The notes under the pieces were generated by a model, which saw only the letters and a program-made list of their open reading frames with translations, was not told where the DNA came from and did not search any database. 64,000 nucleotides of DNA from Actinomyces oris (GTDB taxonomy: Bacteria > Actinomycetota > Actinomycetes > Actinomycetales > Actinomycetaceae), in the NCBI RefSeq assembly GCF_001553935.1, contig NZ_CP014232.1:682001-746000 (forward strand). The letters are read 5' to 3'. Shown in pieces: positions 34,530-44,391 of this stretch (positions within the stretch are counted from its first letter, which is position 1; each line of letters opens with the position of its first letter). The position numbers and the translations under genes were made by a program.

Positions 34530-34771
34530 GGTCTTCCTTGGTGTCCGAGGTGCCGTCGCCCGGTGGGCGGCGGCGGGTCACAGGTGGTCAAGGGTGGTGG
34601 GCGGCGGTCATGCGGTCGGTGATGGTGATGCGGTGGGTCGGTGGGCGAGTGGCGGACAGTCGGTGGGCAGTAGGTGCTGGTACCGGCTCGGTGGCCGGCC
34701 GGCAGACGCCAGCGTGTGCGAGGAGCCGCGGGCTCGAGGGTCCGCGGCCCGGCGCCTGCGGGCGCCCCGGC

Positions 34772-35782
34772 TCAGGAGAGCCGGGTGACGACGGCCGCCT
34801 GCTCGGGCAGGTCGGCGGGCGTGGGCAGGGTGGTTCCGGGAAGGGAGGCGGCGGCCGAGCCGCAGGCCATGGCGGTGCGCAGGCGCTCGGCCTCGTCGCC
34901 GCCGTTGACGTCGGCCAGGATGTAGCCGGCCACCGAGGAGTCCCCGGCGCCGACGGTGGAGACCACCGGGACCTCGGGGGCGGTGGCGTGCCAGGCGCCG
35001 TCGGCGGTCACCAGGACGGCGCCAGCGGGGCCGAGGGTCACCATGACGGCACCGAGCCCCAGGCCCACCAGGAGTCGGGCGGCGTCGACGACGGGACCGT
35101 AGTCACCCCGGAGGGCGCCCTCCTCGAGCGCCATGGCGCGCTCGGCGGGCAGGCCGGCGAGCTGACCGAGCTCCTCACCGTTGGGTTTGATGAGGTCGGG
35201 GGCCGATGCGGGCAGCTCGGCGGCCAGGGCCGCCAGGGGCTCGTCGGAGGTGTCGACGGCGATGCGCAGCCCCGAGGCGGCCTCCCGCAGGAGCCCCACG
35301 AGGCGGGCGTACCACCTGGCCGGCGCGCCCGGCGGCAGGGAGCCGGACAGGACCGCCCAGTGGTGGGTGTCGGCTTCGGCCGACACGCCTGTGAGGGTGA
35401 GGGTCTCCAGGAGGGCCTGCTCGACGGCGTCGATCTCCTCCTCGCTCAGGCCCGCCCCCAGCTCGTTGAGCTTGGTGGTGGTGCCATCGGGCTCGGTGAC
35501 GGCGGTGTTGATGCGGGCGGGTCCGGCCACGGGCACGGATCGCACGGTGAGGCCGGGCAGCTCGAGGGCGCCCAGGGCGGTGAGGATGGGGTCGTTTTCG
35601 GCAGCGGGCAGGACGGCGGTGGCGGCGCGCCCGGCGTTGGACAGGACGCGGGCGACGTTGACGCCCTTGCCTCCCGGTTCCATGACGACGCCGGTCAGGC
35701 GCTGGACGGCGCCGCGCTGGAGGGGTCCGGGCAGGGAGACGGTGCGGTCGAGGGACGGGTTGGGTGTGAGGGTCAGGATCAT
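34772..35782 (-). CDS. fruK: 1-phosphofructokinase
   Basis: This 336-aa PfkB-fold kinase converts fructose-1-phosphate plus ATP to fructose-1,6-bisphosphate. Diagnostic segments are the N-terminal MILTLTPNPSLDRTVSLPG, the GGKGVNVARVLSNAG substrate loop, LIKPNGEELGQLAG and the catalytic STVGAGDSSVAGYI. Start ATG overlaps the fruR stop by 4 bp, which indicates co-translation. It sits between fruR and fruA, the standard order of the fructose operon. Cytoplasmic. Confidence 0.95.
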   Translation of the reverse strand: MILTLTPNPSLDRTVSLPGPLQRGAVQRLTGVVMEPGGKGVNVARVLSNAGRAATAVLPAAENDPILTALGALELPGLTVRSVPVAGPARINTAVTEPDGTTTKLNELGAGLSEEEIDAVEQALLETLTLTGVSAEADTHHWAVLSGSLPPGAPARWYARLVGLLREAASGLRIAVDTSDEPLAALAAELPASAPDLIKPNGEELGQLAGLPAERAMALEEGALRGDYGPVVDAARLLVGLGLGAVMVTLGPAGAVLVTADGAWHATAPEVPVVSTVGAGDSSVAGYILADVNGGDEAERLRTAMACGSAAASLPGTTLPTPADLPEQAAVVTRLS

Positions 35783-36543
35783 GCGACAAGGACCTCGGTT
35801 TCGGTGGCGGTGAGCTGGTCGATGAGTGCGGGCGGGAGCTCGACGTCAGTGACCAGGAGGTCGATGTCGTCGAGGGAGGCGAAGGAGACCAGGTGCTCCT
35901 GGCCGATCTTGGTGGAGTCGACCAGGGCCACCACCTGGTGGGCGCTGCGCACCATGGCGCGTTTGACGGTGGCCTCGTCGGGGTCGGGCGTGGACAGTCC
36001 GTGGGCCGCGCTCAGGCCGTTGGCTCCCAGGACGGCGACGTCGACCCTCAGGGTGGACAGGGCCTCGACGGCTTCGGGGCCAACGGCGGCCTGGGTCAGT
36101 CCGCGCAGCTGACCGCCCAGGATCCGCACCCGGGTGCGTCCGGCGCCGGCCAGGCAGGCGGCGGTCAGGACGGAGTTGGTGATGACGGTCAGGTCGGTGT
36201 CGCCCGGCAGGAGGCGGGCGAGCGATCCGGTGGTGGTTCCGGCGTCAATGAGGAGGGTGGTGCCGGGCCCCGGTGCGAGCCGCGCCAGGGCGGCGCGGGC
36301 GATGGCCTGCTTGGCGGTGGGGTTGACCTGCTCGCGCTGGGTCACGCCGGTCTCCGGCAGGGCGGGGGCGGGGATGGCGCCGCCGTGGACCTTGCGCAGG
36401 GCGCCGCTGCGGTCCAGGGCGGTCAGGTCACGGCGGATCGTCTCCGGGGTGACGTCGAAGTGCTCGGCGAGCTCGGTGACGAGAACCCGCCCTGCACCGC
36501 GCACCTGCTCCACGATCTGGCGGTGCCTGTCCTCAATGCGCAT
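35779..36543 (-). CDS. fruR: DeoR-family regulator of the fructose operon
   Basis: This 254-aa repressor has an N-terminal DeoR winged helix-turn-helix (RHRQIVEQVRGAGRVLVTEL; HFDVTPETIRRDLTALDRSG; LRKVHGGAI). The effector domain keeps the sugar-phosphate-isomerase-like segments LIDAGTTTGSLARLL, VITNSVLTAACLAG and VDSTKIGQEHLVSF. It is preceded by a strong AGGAGG box and starts the fruR-fruK-fruA operon. By family knowledge the effector is fructose-1-phosphate or a related sugar phosphate. Palindromes at 36611-36647 are the probable autoregulatory operator. Confidence 0.92.
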   Translation of the reverse strand: MRIEDRHRQIVEQVRGAGRVLVTELAEHFDVTPETIRRDLTALDRSGALRKVHGGAIPAPALPETGVTQREQVNPTAKQAIARAALARLAPGPGTTLLIDAGTTTGSLARLLPGDTDLTVITNSVLTAACLAGAGRTRVRILGGQLRGLTQAAVGPEAVEALSTLRVDVAVLGANGLSAAHGLSTPDPDEATVKRAMVRSAHQVVALVDSTKIGQEHLVSFASLDDIDLLVTDVELPPALIDQLTATETEVLVA

Positions 36544-36610
36544 GTTCACCTCCTGGAAGGTCCGTGCCGTCAACTCAGGACGCCCGTTCGGGCATCACGT
36601 TGACCCAACA

Positions 36611-36647
36611 TGTCTGAACAGACACGAGAATATGTCTGTTCAGACAT
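36611..36647 (-). promoter_or_regulatory. Paired palindromic operators upstream of fruR
   Basis: TGTCTGAACAGACA (36611-36624) and TGTCTGTTCAGACA (36633-36646, extended by A/T on each side) are perfect 14-bp palindromes 22 bp centre to centre, 70-100 bp before the fruR start. The A+T-rich surroundings suggest the promoter overlaps them. Confidence 0.88.
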
Positions 36648-36730
36648 TCACGTCTACCCCTTTGTGATCCACAATACAATCCATAGGTTGTTTGAAGAAC
36701 AGGGACGCCCCACGGGCACCACCGCCCCAT

Positions 36731-36836
36731 CGAGGACGTACATCGGCACCCAGGACTGCGTTCTCCGACAAACGACTGCGGGCACACCCCAGTAGCCCGG
36801 AGGACAACGCAGTCCCCGACCGGAAAGTACGTCCTC
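36731..36836. repeat. Intergenic palindromic repeat, family B, copy 3 (106 bp)
   Basis: This is the most symmetric copy. The outer ends CGAGGACGTAC and GTACGTCCTCG are perfect complements; inside, AGGACTGCGTTCTCC faces GGAGGACAACGCAGTCC. It lies between the 5'-nucleotidase terminator and the fruR promoter. Confidence 0.88.
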
Positions 36837-36918
36837 GGCGCGGACCGCAGTCCTCGCCGCCCAGGCCGCCCGAACAGTCTCCGGTGACACCCCGTCGTCG
36901 ACGCCCCGCAGACAGCAC

Positions 36919-36956
36919 TCGTGCCCGCCTCCCCGAGTGGGGATGACGGGCACGAG
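36919..36956 (-). terminator. Terminator of the 5'-nucleotidase gene
   Basis: A perfect outer stem CTCGTGCCCG/CGGGCACGAG and an inner TCCCC/GGGGA stem form a hairpin about 94 bp after the stop of the 5'-nucleotidase gene. Confidence 0.75.
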
Positions 36957-37049
36957 TCTCGATCCGCGTATCGCTGCGGGTCAGCCTGGGGCGGCCTGCG
37001 TCAGGCCGACCCGGCCGGCGTCAGCCGAGTCAGCCGGCGTCAGGCAGCG

Positions 37050-39479
37050 TCAGGCGACCTGCCGTCTGCGGCGCAGGATGAGGTAGCCGCCGACGACGAG
37101 CAGCGCGAGGGCGAGTACCCCCGCGCCAAGTGAGGCTCCGGTGCGGGCCAGAGGACCATCACTGGCCGCCTGGTTCGGGCGCTCGGCTCCGGCCGCCTGG
37201 GCGGGCGCTCCGGACGCGGCTGGAGCGGCGGTGGCTGCGGGCTGCGCGCCGCTACCCGCAGACGGCTCGGTGCCGCCTCCCGCGGAGGTCTCACCAGCAC
37301 CAGGGCCGCCCTGCGGGGTGGATGCCGCCTTGCCGCCGGCCCCGTCCTCCGCAGCGTCAGCGCCCGTCGCCGTGCTGTCGCCCGGGCCCGCTCCGGGGTC
37401 GGCCGCATCCTCATCCTCGATCTCGACCGAGAACCGGTTGAGAACCGCACCTGCGGCGTCGAGGGTCTCGACTAAGGCCCAGCGGCAGGTGGTGGCCTGG
37501 ACCGTGCGGCAGGCACGCGTGGGGGCGTCGGTCGGGAAGGTGAGGTTGAAGTCGCCCCGCCCGGTGGTCGGGCCGGTGGGGTTGACGGTGAGGTCGAGGT
37601 CCTTGGTCAGGATCTCCTTATCCCCCGCGCTGACGCGCACACGCCGGGCGCCGGCGGCCTGCTCGGTGGGGTTGGTGTAGGCCAGGGAGTCCAGGGTCAC
37701 GGAGACCGTGTCGGTGCTGCGCGCGCCACCTGAGCTGACGTACACGGGCCCCACGGTCATCGCGGTCTGCCGCTTGGAGTAGTCGGCTGTGACGGGCTTG
37801 TCGCCGAAGGAGGCCAGGTAGGTGGAGGTGACGTCGCGGTCGAGGACGCCGGTGTTGGTCACGGGCTTGTCCTTCAGGACGGTGTAGCCGTCGCCGCCGG
37901 TCAGCAGGAAGGAGTTGGAGGCGACGACGACGCTGTCGCCGTCGGCCAGCGGCTTGCCGTCGACGAGGATCTCGCGGATCGCGGGGGCGGCTCCGGCCTC
38001 GCCCCCGTATGCGGGATCGGTGGTGGCCTCGGTGAGGACGTCGACGTTCCTGGACAGCCCCAGGGTGAGCACGGGGCGGCTGGAGCCGGGCTGCCACTGC
38101 TGGGACAGCAGCGCCTTGAGCTCGGCGCCGGTGAGGGTCGTGTAGGCCATCTCGTTGCCGAAGGGCTGGACCGTGTAGGCCTCCCCCGAGGTCAGGACCC
38201 CATCGCCCTCCGAGCCGGAGGCGGCGTAGAGCAGGTCGGCGCGCACGCCGCCGGGGTTCATGATGCCCACGTAGCGGGTGGAGCCGGTCGGCTGGATGTC
38301 GGTGGCGAGCCAGCTGCGGAAGGACTCGGCGATGAGGTTGGAGGCAGTGGACTCCGTGCCGCGGTTGGCGCCGGGGCCCGAGCCGTCCGAGCCGCGAAGG
38401 AAGTCCGAGCCGATCTTGGCCAGCGGCTTGCCGCCCTCGGCGGCGGAGTCCTTCTCCGCCTGGGACACGATTCCGGCGACGCCGTAGGCATCGGTGGTGC
38501 AGCTCGAGCCGCGCAGGTCCTTGTTGTCGGCGCTGACCACTGAGGTCTTCCGGCTGGCGGGGTCGTAGCTCAGGCGGATGCGGCCCAGCGCCCAGCCGTA
38601 GTGGTCGGCCTGGACGACGGCGATCTGGTTGCCCTCGGCGCCGGTGACGGTCTTGGCGAAGGGCACGTGGGTGTGCCCGGAGAAGACGGCGTCGACGTTC
38701 TTGGAGAAGCTCGTGGCCGTGGAGGCCGCGTCCTCATGGCTGAGCACGACGACGACGTCGGCCTCACCGTTGGCCAGGTCGCCGTCCTTGAGCTCGGCGG
38801 CACGGGCGTTGGCGGCGGCGACCGCCGGACTCAGGGTGAGAGTGGACAGGGCCGAGGGCGACACGAGGGTGGGAAGCTCATCGGTGACGACACCGACGAA
38901 GCCGACGCGCACACCGCCGACTTCCTTGATGAAGGTTCCCTTGCCGCCGCCCTCGGCGCTCAAGGGAGTCGAGCCGGAGACGTTGGCGGCCAGGATCGGG
39001 AAGTTCGAGGCGGGCAGGATGCGCGTCTCCAGGTCGGTCAGGCCCTGGTCGAGCTCGTGGTTGCCCAGGGCGGAGACATCCAGGGACATCGCGTTGAGCG
39101 CCTCCATAGTGGGGCGGTCCTGGAGGATGGAGGAGACGTAGGCCGATCCACCCACGGAGTCTCCGGCGGAGACGAACAGCGTGTTGGGGTTGGCGGCGCG
39201 GGCGGAGGAGACCTCGCAGGCCAGCGTGACAGCACCGGGGTCCTCGACGGATGTCTGCCCGGTACCGCTGTCCGTCTGAGTGGTCCGGGAGATGTGGCCG
39301 TGCAGGTCGGTGATGCCCAGCAGGTCGATGGTGGTGGCACCGGCGGCCGGAGGGGCAGCCGGGGCGGCCGGCTCGTCAGCACCGGCGGGAGGGCTGAGCG
39401 GGAAGGGACTGAGGGCTGTCAGAGTCAGCGCGCACATGACGGCGCTGACCCTGACGGCCCGCGTGGGGCGCAGTCGCAT
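37050..39479 (-). CDS. Wall-anchored 5'-nucleotidase / metallophosphatase
   Basis: This 809-aa exported protein has a signal peptide (RVSAVMCALTLTALSPFPLS) at residues 8-35. The calcineurin-like metallophosphatase domain has LLGITDLHGH (metal ligands) near residue 50, FVSAGDSVGGSAYVSSIL, ALGNHELDQGLTDLE and VVLSHEDAAS, then FSGHTHVPFAK. A 5'-nucleotidase C-terminal substrate domain follows (GIMNPGGVRADLLYAASG; EAYTVQPFGNEMAYTTLTGA). After an extra beta-rich region and a long Ala/Gly/Pro-rich stalk comes the sorting signal LARTG, then helix ASLGAGVLALALLVVGGYLI and Arg tail. LAxTG motifs are used by class E sortases. It probably hydrolyses extracellular nucleotides for salvage. Monocistronic. 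Confidence 0.92.
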   Translation of the reverse strand: MRLRPTRAVRVSAVMCALTLTALSPFPLSPPAGADEPAAPAAPPAAGATTIDLLGITDLHGHISRTTQTDSGTGQTSVEDPGAVTLACEVSSARAANPNTLFVSAGDSVGGSAYVSSILQDRPTMEALNAMSLDVSALGNHELDQGLTDLETRILPASNFPILAANVSGSTPLSAEGGGKGTFIKEVGGVRVGFVGVVTDELPTLVSPSALSTLTLSPAVAAANARAAELKDGDLANGEADVVVVLSHEDAASTATSFSKNVDAVFSGHTHVPFAKTVTGAEGNQIAVVQADHYGWALGRIRLSYDPASRKTSVVSADNKDLRGSSCTTDAYGVAGIVSQAEKDSAAEGGKPLAKIGSDFLRGSDGSGPGANRGTESTASNLIAESFRSWLATDIQPTGSTRYVGIMNPGGVRADLLYAASGSEGDGVLTSGEAYTVQPFGNEMAYTTLTGAELKALLSQQWQPGSSRPVLTLGLSRNVDVLTEATTDPAYGGEAGAAPAIREILVDGKPLADGDSVVVASNSFLLTGGDGYTVLKDKPVTNTGVLDRDVTSTYLASFGDKPVTADYSKRQTAMTVGPVYVSSGGARSTDTVSVTLDSLAYTNPTEQAAGARRVRVSAGDKEILTKDLDLTVNPTGPTTGRGDFNLTFPTDAPTRACRTVQATTCRWALVETLDAAGAVLNRFSVEIEDEDAADPGAGPGDSTATGADAAEDGAGGKAASTPQGGPGAGETSAGGGTEPSAGSGAQPAATAAPAASGAPAQAAGAERPNQAASDGPLARTGASLGAGVLALALLVVGGYLILRRRRQVA

Positions 39480-39731
39480 GTCGTTCCTTATCAGGCGGAG
39501 GGATGGTGACCCGGGAGAAGATGAGGAGAGGAACATGCGCAACCGTATGCGCCCCGGCGATACGGGGCATTGTTCTTCACGGCACTCACTGACGTTCATC
39601 AGACAGCGCTCGCGCCCACCTCCCCCGGGTGTCCGTCAGCGCCGTCGGGACCTGACTCCACGGCGGGAGCGCAGCGAGGAACGAGCCCCGCGGGTGGCTG
39701 CCAAGAGCGCCGATCCCACCCCTCCCCCAAG

Positions 39732-39788
39732 CCACAGCGACGGCGTCCGCCGCCTCGTTCTCAGAGGCGACGGACGCCGTCGCTGTGG
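39732..39788 (-). terminator. gdhA terminator
   Basis: Two 25-base arms (starting CCACAGCGACGGCG) pair with one mismatch around a 7-base loop, 24 bp after the gdhA stop. It is the longest simple hairpin in the window. Confidence 0.88.
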
Positions 39789-39812
39789 GCGCGAGCCCGG
39801 TTCAGCCAGGTA

Positions 39813-41165
<1,353 letters not shown>

Positions 41166-41336
41166 CTAGCGGAATAAGCTCAGCACCTGGCTGGTCGCCG
41201 CGGCGCCGCGAGAAGACTTCCACCGAGACGTTCACTGAGACGAAACATCTCGCGATCCGGAGGGAAATTGCCGTTGCGGAGGCCACATTCCGGACGTCCA
41301 CGCAACACAGATCACATTCCTGGAGGATCTGGAGGC

Positions 41337-42170
41337 ATGAGTAGTGAACAGCTTTCGGACGGTTCCGTCGAGACGGCCCGCTACACCCACGGTCACAGTG
41401 CGGCGGTGCTCAGCGCGCACTCGCGGCGCGGCGCGGCGGACTCGGCCGCCTACCTGCTTGCCCACCTGCGTGCGGGAATGGATCTGCTCGACGTCGGCTG
41501 CGGACCGGCGTCCATCACCGCGGATCTCACTGAACGCGTCGCCCCGGGGCGGGTCGTCGCCCTCGACGCCGCGGCCGGCGCCCTGGAGGCGGCTCGGGCG
41601 ACGCTTCGCGAACGGGGGCTGTCCGAGCAGGTGGAGCTGACCAGCGGGGACGTCATGGCCCTGCCCTTCGAGGACGCCTCCTTCGACGTCGTCCACGCCC
41701 ACCAGGTCCTTCAGCACCTCGCGGACCCGGTGGGCGCCCTGGCCGAGATGCGCCGCGTCACCCGCCCCGGCGGGATCGTGGCCGTGCGCGACGCCGTCTA
41801 CTCCGCCATGACCTGGTTCCCTGAGCCCGCGGGTATGGAGCAGTGGCGCTCGGTCTACATGGCCACCGCCCGGGCCAACGGAGGCGAGCCCAACGCCGGG
41901 AGCCGGCTGCTGTCCTGGGCCCGGGCGGCGGGTTTCGCCGACGCGAGCGCCTCGGCCTCCACCTGGTGCTATGCCACGCCCGCCGACCGGGCCTGGCAGT
42001 CGCAGACCTGGGCGCAGCGGTGTCTGACCTCCTTCGGGCCGCGGGCCGTCGAGCTGGGACTGGCGGACAGGGCCGACCTGGAGACGATGGCCCAGGCGTG
42101 GCGGCAGTGGGGAGACAGCGAGGACGCCTGGTTCGTCGTCGTGCACGGTGAGGTCCTGGCGCGCGTCTGA
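41337..42170 (+). CDS. Class I SAM-dependent methyltransferase
   Basis: This 277-aa protein has a Rossmann-type methyltransferase fold: motif I MDLLDVGCGPASITADL (near residue 46), an acidic loop VVALDAAAGALEAARATL, LTSGDVMALPFEDASFDVVH (motif II region) and VLQHLADPVGALAEMRRVTR. These match the ubiE/Methyltransf_11 type that methylates small molecules. The C-terminal third (WRSVYMATARANGGEPNAGS) resembles ubiquinone-type methyltransferases of unknown substrate. A GGAGGATCTGGAGGC box precedes the ATG. It is divergent from gdhA and convergent with the epimerase gene. Confidence 0.9.
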   Translation: MSSEQLSDGSVETARYTHGHSAAVLSAHSRRGAADSAAYLLAHLRAGMDLLDVGCGPASITADLTERVAPGRVVALDAAAGALEAARATLRERGLSEQVELTSGDVMALPFEDASFDVVHAHQVLQHLADPVGALAEMRRVTRPGGIVAVRDAVYSAMTWFPEPAGMEQWRSVYMATARANGGEPNAGSRLLSWARAAGFADASASASTWCYATPADRAWQSQTWAQRCLTSFGPRAVELGLADRADLETMAQAWRQWGDSEDAWFVVVHGEVLARV

Positions 42171-42207
42171 GTGCGGGTGCACGGGATCGACCGGCACCGG
42201 GCGGGCG

Positions 42208-43221
42208 TCAGGTGCCCAGCGCCCAGATCGAGGCCGCGTCCGGCGCGGTGAAGCGGAATCCGGAGGCGAGCAGCGCCTGAGGCACTGCTCGCTGGGAGGC
42301 ACCGAGCAGCTCGGCGAGCATCCCGCCGACGCTTCCAGCACCCCCGGCCGCCCCGGCCCTGCCCGCTCGGTCCAGCAGGAGCTGGGGCACGACTGCTATC
42401 GAGGGCGGGCCGCCGGCGCGGGACAGCAGGCGGTGGAGGTCGCGGTTGCGCGCCGGCTCGGGCGCGGTCAGGTTGACCGGCCCGTGGACGTCGTCGTGCT
42501 CGATGGCCCACAGGAGCCCGGCGGCGGCATCCTCCAGGCCGATCCACGGCTGCCACTGGTCGCCGCGGCCCAGCCGGGCCCCCGCCCCAACCCGGTAGGC
42601 GGCGCCGAGGATCCTGCCCAACCCGCCCGAGGAGCTGACCACCAGGCCCGTGCGGGACTGGACCGTGCGCAGCCCGGCCTGCGCCGCCGGGCCCGCAGCC
42701 GACTCCCAGCGCCGGCACAACTCGGACAGGAATCCCTGGCCCGGGCCGCTGGCCTCGGTGAGGATCTCATCGCCCCGATCCCCGTAGAAGCCGGTGGCCG
42801 ATCCACTCAGCAGGACCTCGGGTCGCCCGGCCGGGGGCAGGCCCGCGGCGACCCGGGCGATGAGGGCGGTGGTGGACAGGCGTGAGGCCGCCAGCTCGCG
42901 ACGGCGCGCCGGTGTCCAGGGGCGCGGCGCGATCGGTGCGCCCGACAGGCAGACCACGGCTCTGGCGCCCTCCAGGGCGCCGGGCGGCAGGAGGCGCTCG
43001 GCGGGCGCCCACCAGGCGTGCTCCCTGCCGGAGTCATCGACCTCGATGCCCTCCCGAGGTGCCTGGCCCGCTGCGCTGCGGTGGAGGATCCGGATTCTCC
43101 AGCCGTGGTCCCGGGCCAGGTCCGCCAGGCGGGATCCGATGAGGCCCGCTCCGGCCACGACGAGCAGCCCCGGGTCGCCGCGCCGGCTGGACCGCTCTGA
43201 GGGGGAGGCGTGAGTACTCAT
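42208..43221 (-). CDS. TIGR01777-family epimerase (SDR superfamily)
   Basis: This 337-aa protein has an N-terminal Rossmann motif (LLVVAGAGLIGSRLADLARD), though it reads G-A-G-L-I-G-S rather than G-x-x-G-x-I-G. It also has the family segments VVCLSGAPIAPRPWTPARRR, LLSGSATGFYGDRGDEILTE and RTGLVVSSSGGLGRILGA. GPVNLTAPEPARNRDLHRLL and the C-terminal DUF1731-like part (LLGASQRAVPQALLASGFRF) are typical. TIGR01777 proteins bind NAD(P)H and have no settled substrate. Cytoplasmic. It converges with the methyltransferase gene; a 37-bp gap separates the stops. Confidence 0.88.
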   Translation of the reverse strand: MSTHASPSERSSRRGDPGLLVVAGAGLIGSRLADLARDHGWRIRILHRSAAGQAPREGIEVDDSGREHAWWAPAERLLPPGALEGARAVVCLSGAPIAPRPWTPARRRELAASRLSTTALIARVAAGLPPAGRPEVLLSGSATGFYGDRGDEILTEASGPGQGFLSELCRRWESAAGPAAQAGLRTVQSRTGLVVSSSGGLGRILGAAYRVGAGARLGRGDQWQPWIGLEDAAAGLLWAIEHDDVHGPVNLTAPEPARNRDLHRLLSRAGGPPSIAVVPQLLLDRAGRAGAAGGAGSVGGMLAELLGASQRAVPQALLASGFRFTAPDAASIWALGT

Positions 43222-43384
43222 GTACTCAGCCTAGGCGCTCGGCCGCCCCACGGGCCCCGGTCCCGGCCGCGCCCCTACCGACGACGCGAGGGGAGGCGGG
43301 TTTCCGCTCTCTTCTGGCCAGGAGTGAGCCGTATCGGTTCACAGGATGCACACAAAGGGCACCCACTCCTTTAGGCTCTTCCCA

Positions 43385-44386
43385 ATGCCCGAACACACTC
43401 CCACTCCCCGTGCCTCCGTCATGGACGTGATGGCTCTGCGCTCCGTCACGGAGCTTCCCGTCACCCGGCGCCATGTCCTGGACCCCGAGGTCCTGCGGAC
43501 GGTGGCGGCCGTCGACCGGGTCGGCGACCTGACGCGCTTCAACGTCGCTGAGGTGCCCGAGCTGGCCCAGCTCTCCGCCCCTGAGGAGCTGCTGGCGCCC
43601 GACGAGCGCGGCTGGGCCCTGGGGCACGCCCTGTCCCTGGCCGTGGAGCACGGGCAGCGCCTGTGGCTGAGCGAGGTTCCCACGCAGCGACTGGGGCTGC
43701 TGCGGAGCGTCCTGGGTGAGCACCTCGTCCACGTCGCCTCCCCGCAGGCGCCCGACGGCGCCGAGACACCGCGGACCAACGGGGCCGGTCAGGGCGAGGG
43801 CAGCGTCGTCGTCGCCGTGAGCCCGCGCCGGCTCCTGGACGAGTGGGCCACCGGTACGCCTGAGCAGATCCGCTACCTGCGCACTGTCCTGGAGGGGACG
43901 GACCCGCTGCGCGTCTCCCGGCACACCCTGGCCGCCCTGCAGGAGGCGAAGGTGGACCTGGTGCCGCGCGCCGGTATCGTCCGTCTGCTGCACAACCCCC
44001 GCTTCCTGGCCTACGCGACGGTGTTCATCTACTCCTCGCTGCGGGCGCTCCCGGCCGTCTACGCCCCCGGCTTCCGCGGCAACCCCTGGGTGCTGTGGGC
44101 AATCGACATCATCACTGCGGTGCCCTACACCTGGGGGATCATCGCCATGGTGGCGGGTAAGCGGCGCCGCATCCGCTTCGCCGGCTTCCTCGTCACCCTC
44201 ATCACCTTCGTGGCGCCCTACGTGTACTTCTTCCTGGCGGGCGACGACGGGCACGGCAACCAGTACCCCGGCTGGGTCATCATGGTGGTCATCGGCCTGG
44301 TGCTGGCCACCTTCCTGCTGGAGGGCGGCCGCTGGCTGCGTGACGTGGCGGTCGCCCGGGGGCTACGCGCCCCCGGGGACGGTTAG
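43385..44386 (+). CDS. Unknown membrane protein with large soluble N-terminus
   Basis: This 333-aa protein is unrecognised. Residues 1-205 are soluble with no clear family; an early stretch (LDPEVLRTVAAVDRVGDLTR) and SVVVAVSPRRLLDEWATGTP are ordered. From residue 205 there are four hydrophobic segments: FLAYATVFIYSSLRALPAVY, WVLWAIDIITAVPYTWGIIA, FAGFLVTLITFVAPYVYFFL and WVIMVVIGLVLATFLLEGGR. The ATG at 43385 is chosen after TTTAGGCTCTTCCCA, which looks promoter-like rather than a ribosome site, so a short leader or the downstream ATG at 43421 is possible. It is convergent with the CDP-alcohol phosphatidyltransferase gene six bases later. Confidence 0.7.
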   Translation: MPEHTPTPRASVMDVMALRSVTELPVTRRHVLDPEVLRTVAAVDRVGDLTRFNVAEVPELAQLSAPEELLAPDERGWALGHALSLAVEHGQRLWLSEVPTQRLGLLRSVLGEHLVHVASPQAPDGAETPRTNGAGQGEGSVVVAVSPRRLLDEWATGTPEQIRYLRTVLEGTDPLRVSRHTLAALQEAKVDLVPRAGIVRLLHNPRFLAYATVFIYSSLRALPAVYAPGFRGNPWVLWAIDIITAVPYTWGIIAMVAGKRRRIRFAGFLVTLITFVAPYVYFFLAGDDGHGNQYPGWVIMVVIGLVLATFLLEGGRWLRDVAVARGLRAPGDG

Positions 44387-44391
44387 GCGGC

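Noticed and set aside
23341..36836. Repeated palindromes suggestive of a CRISPR array
   Set aside because: Copies are kilobases apart, longer than CRISPR repeats, and have no regular spacers or cas genes.
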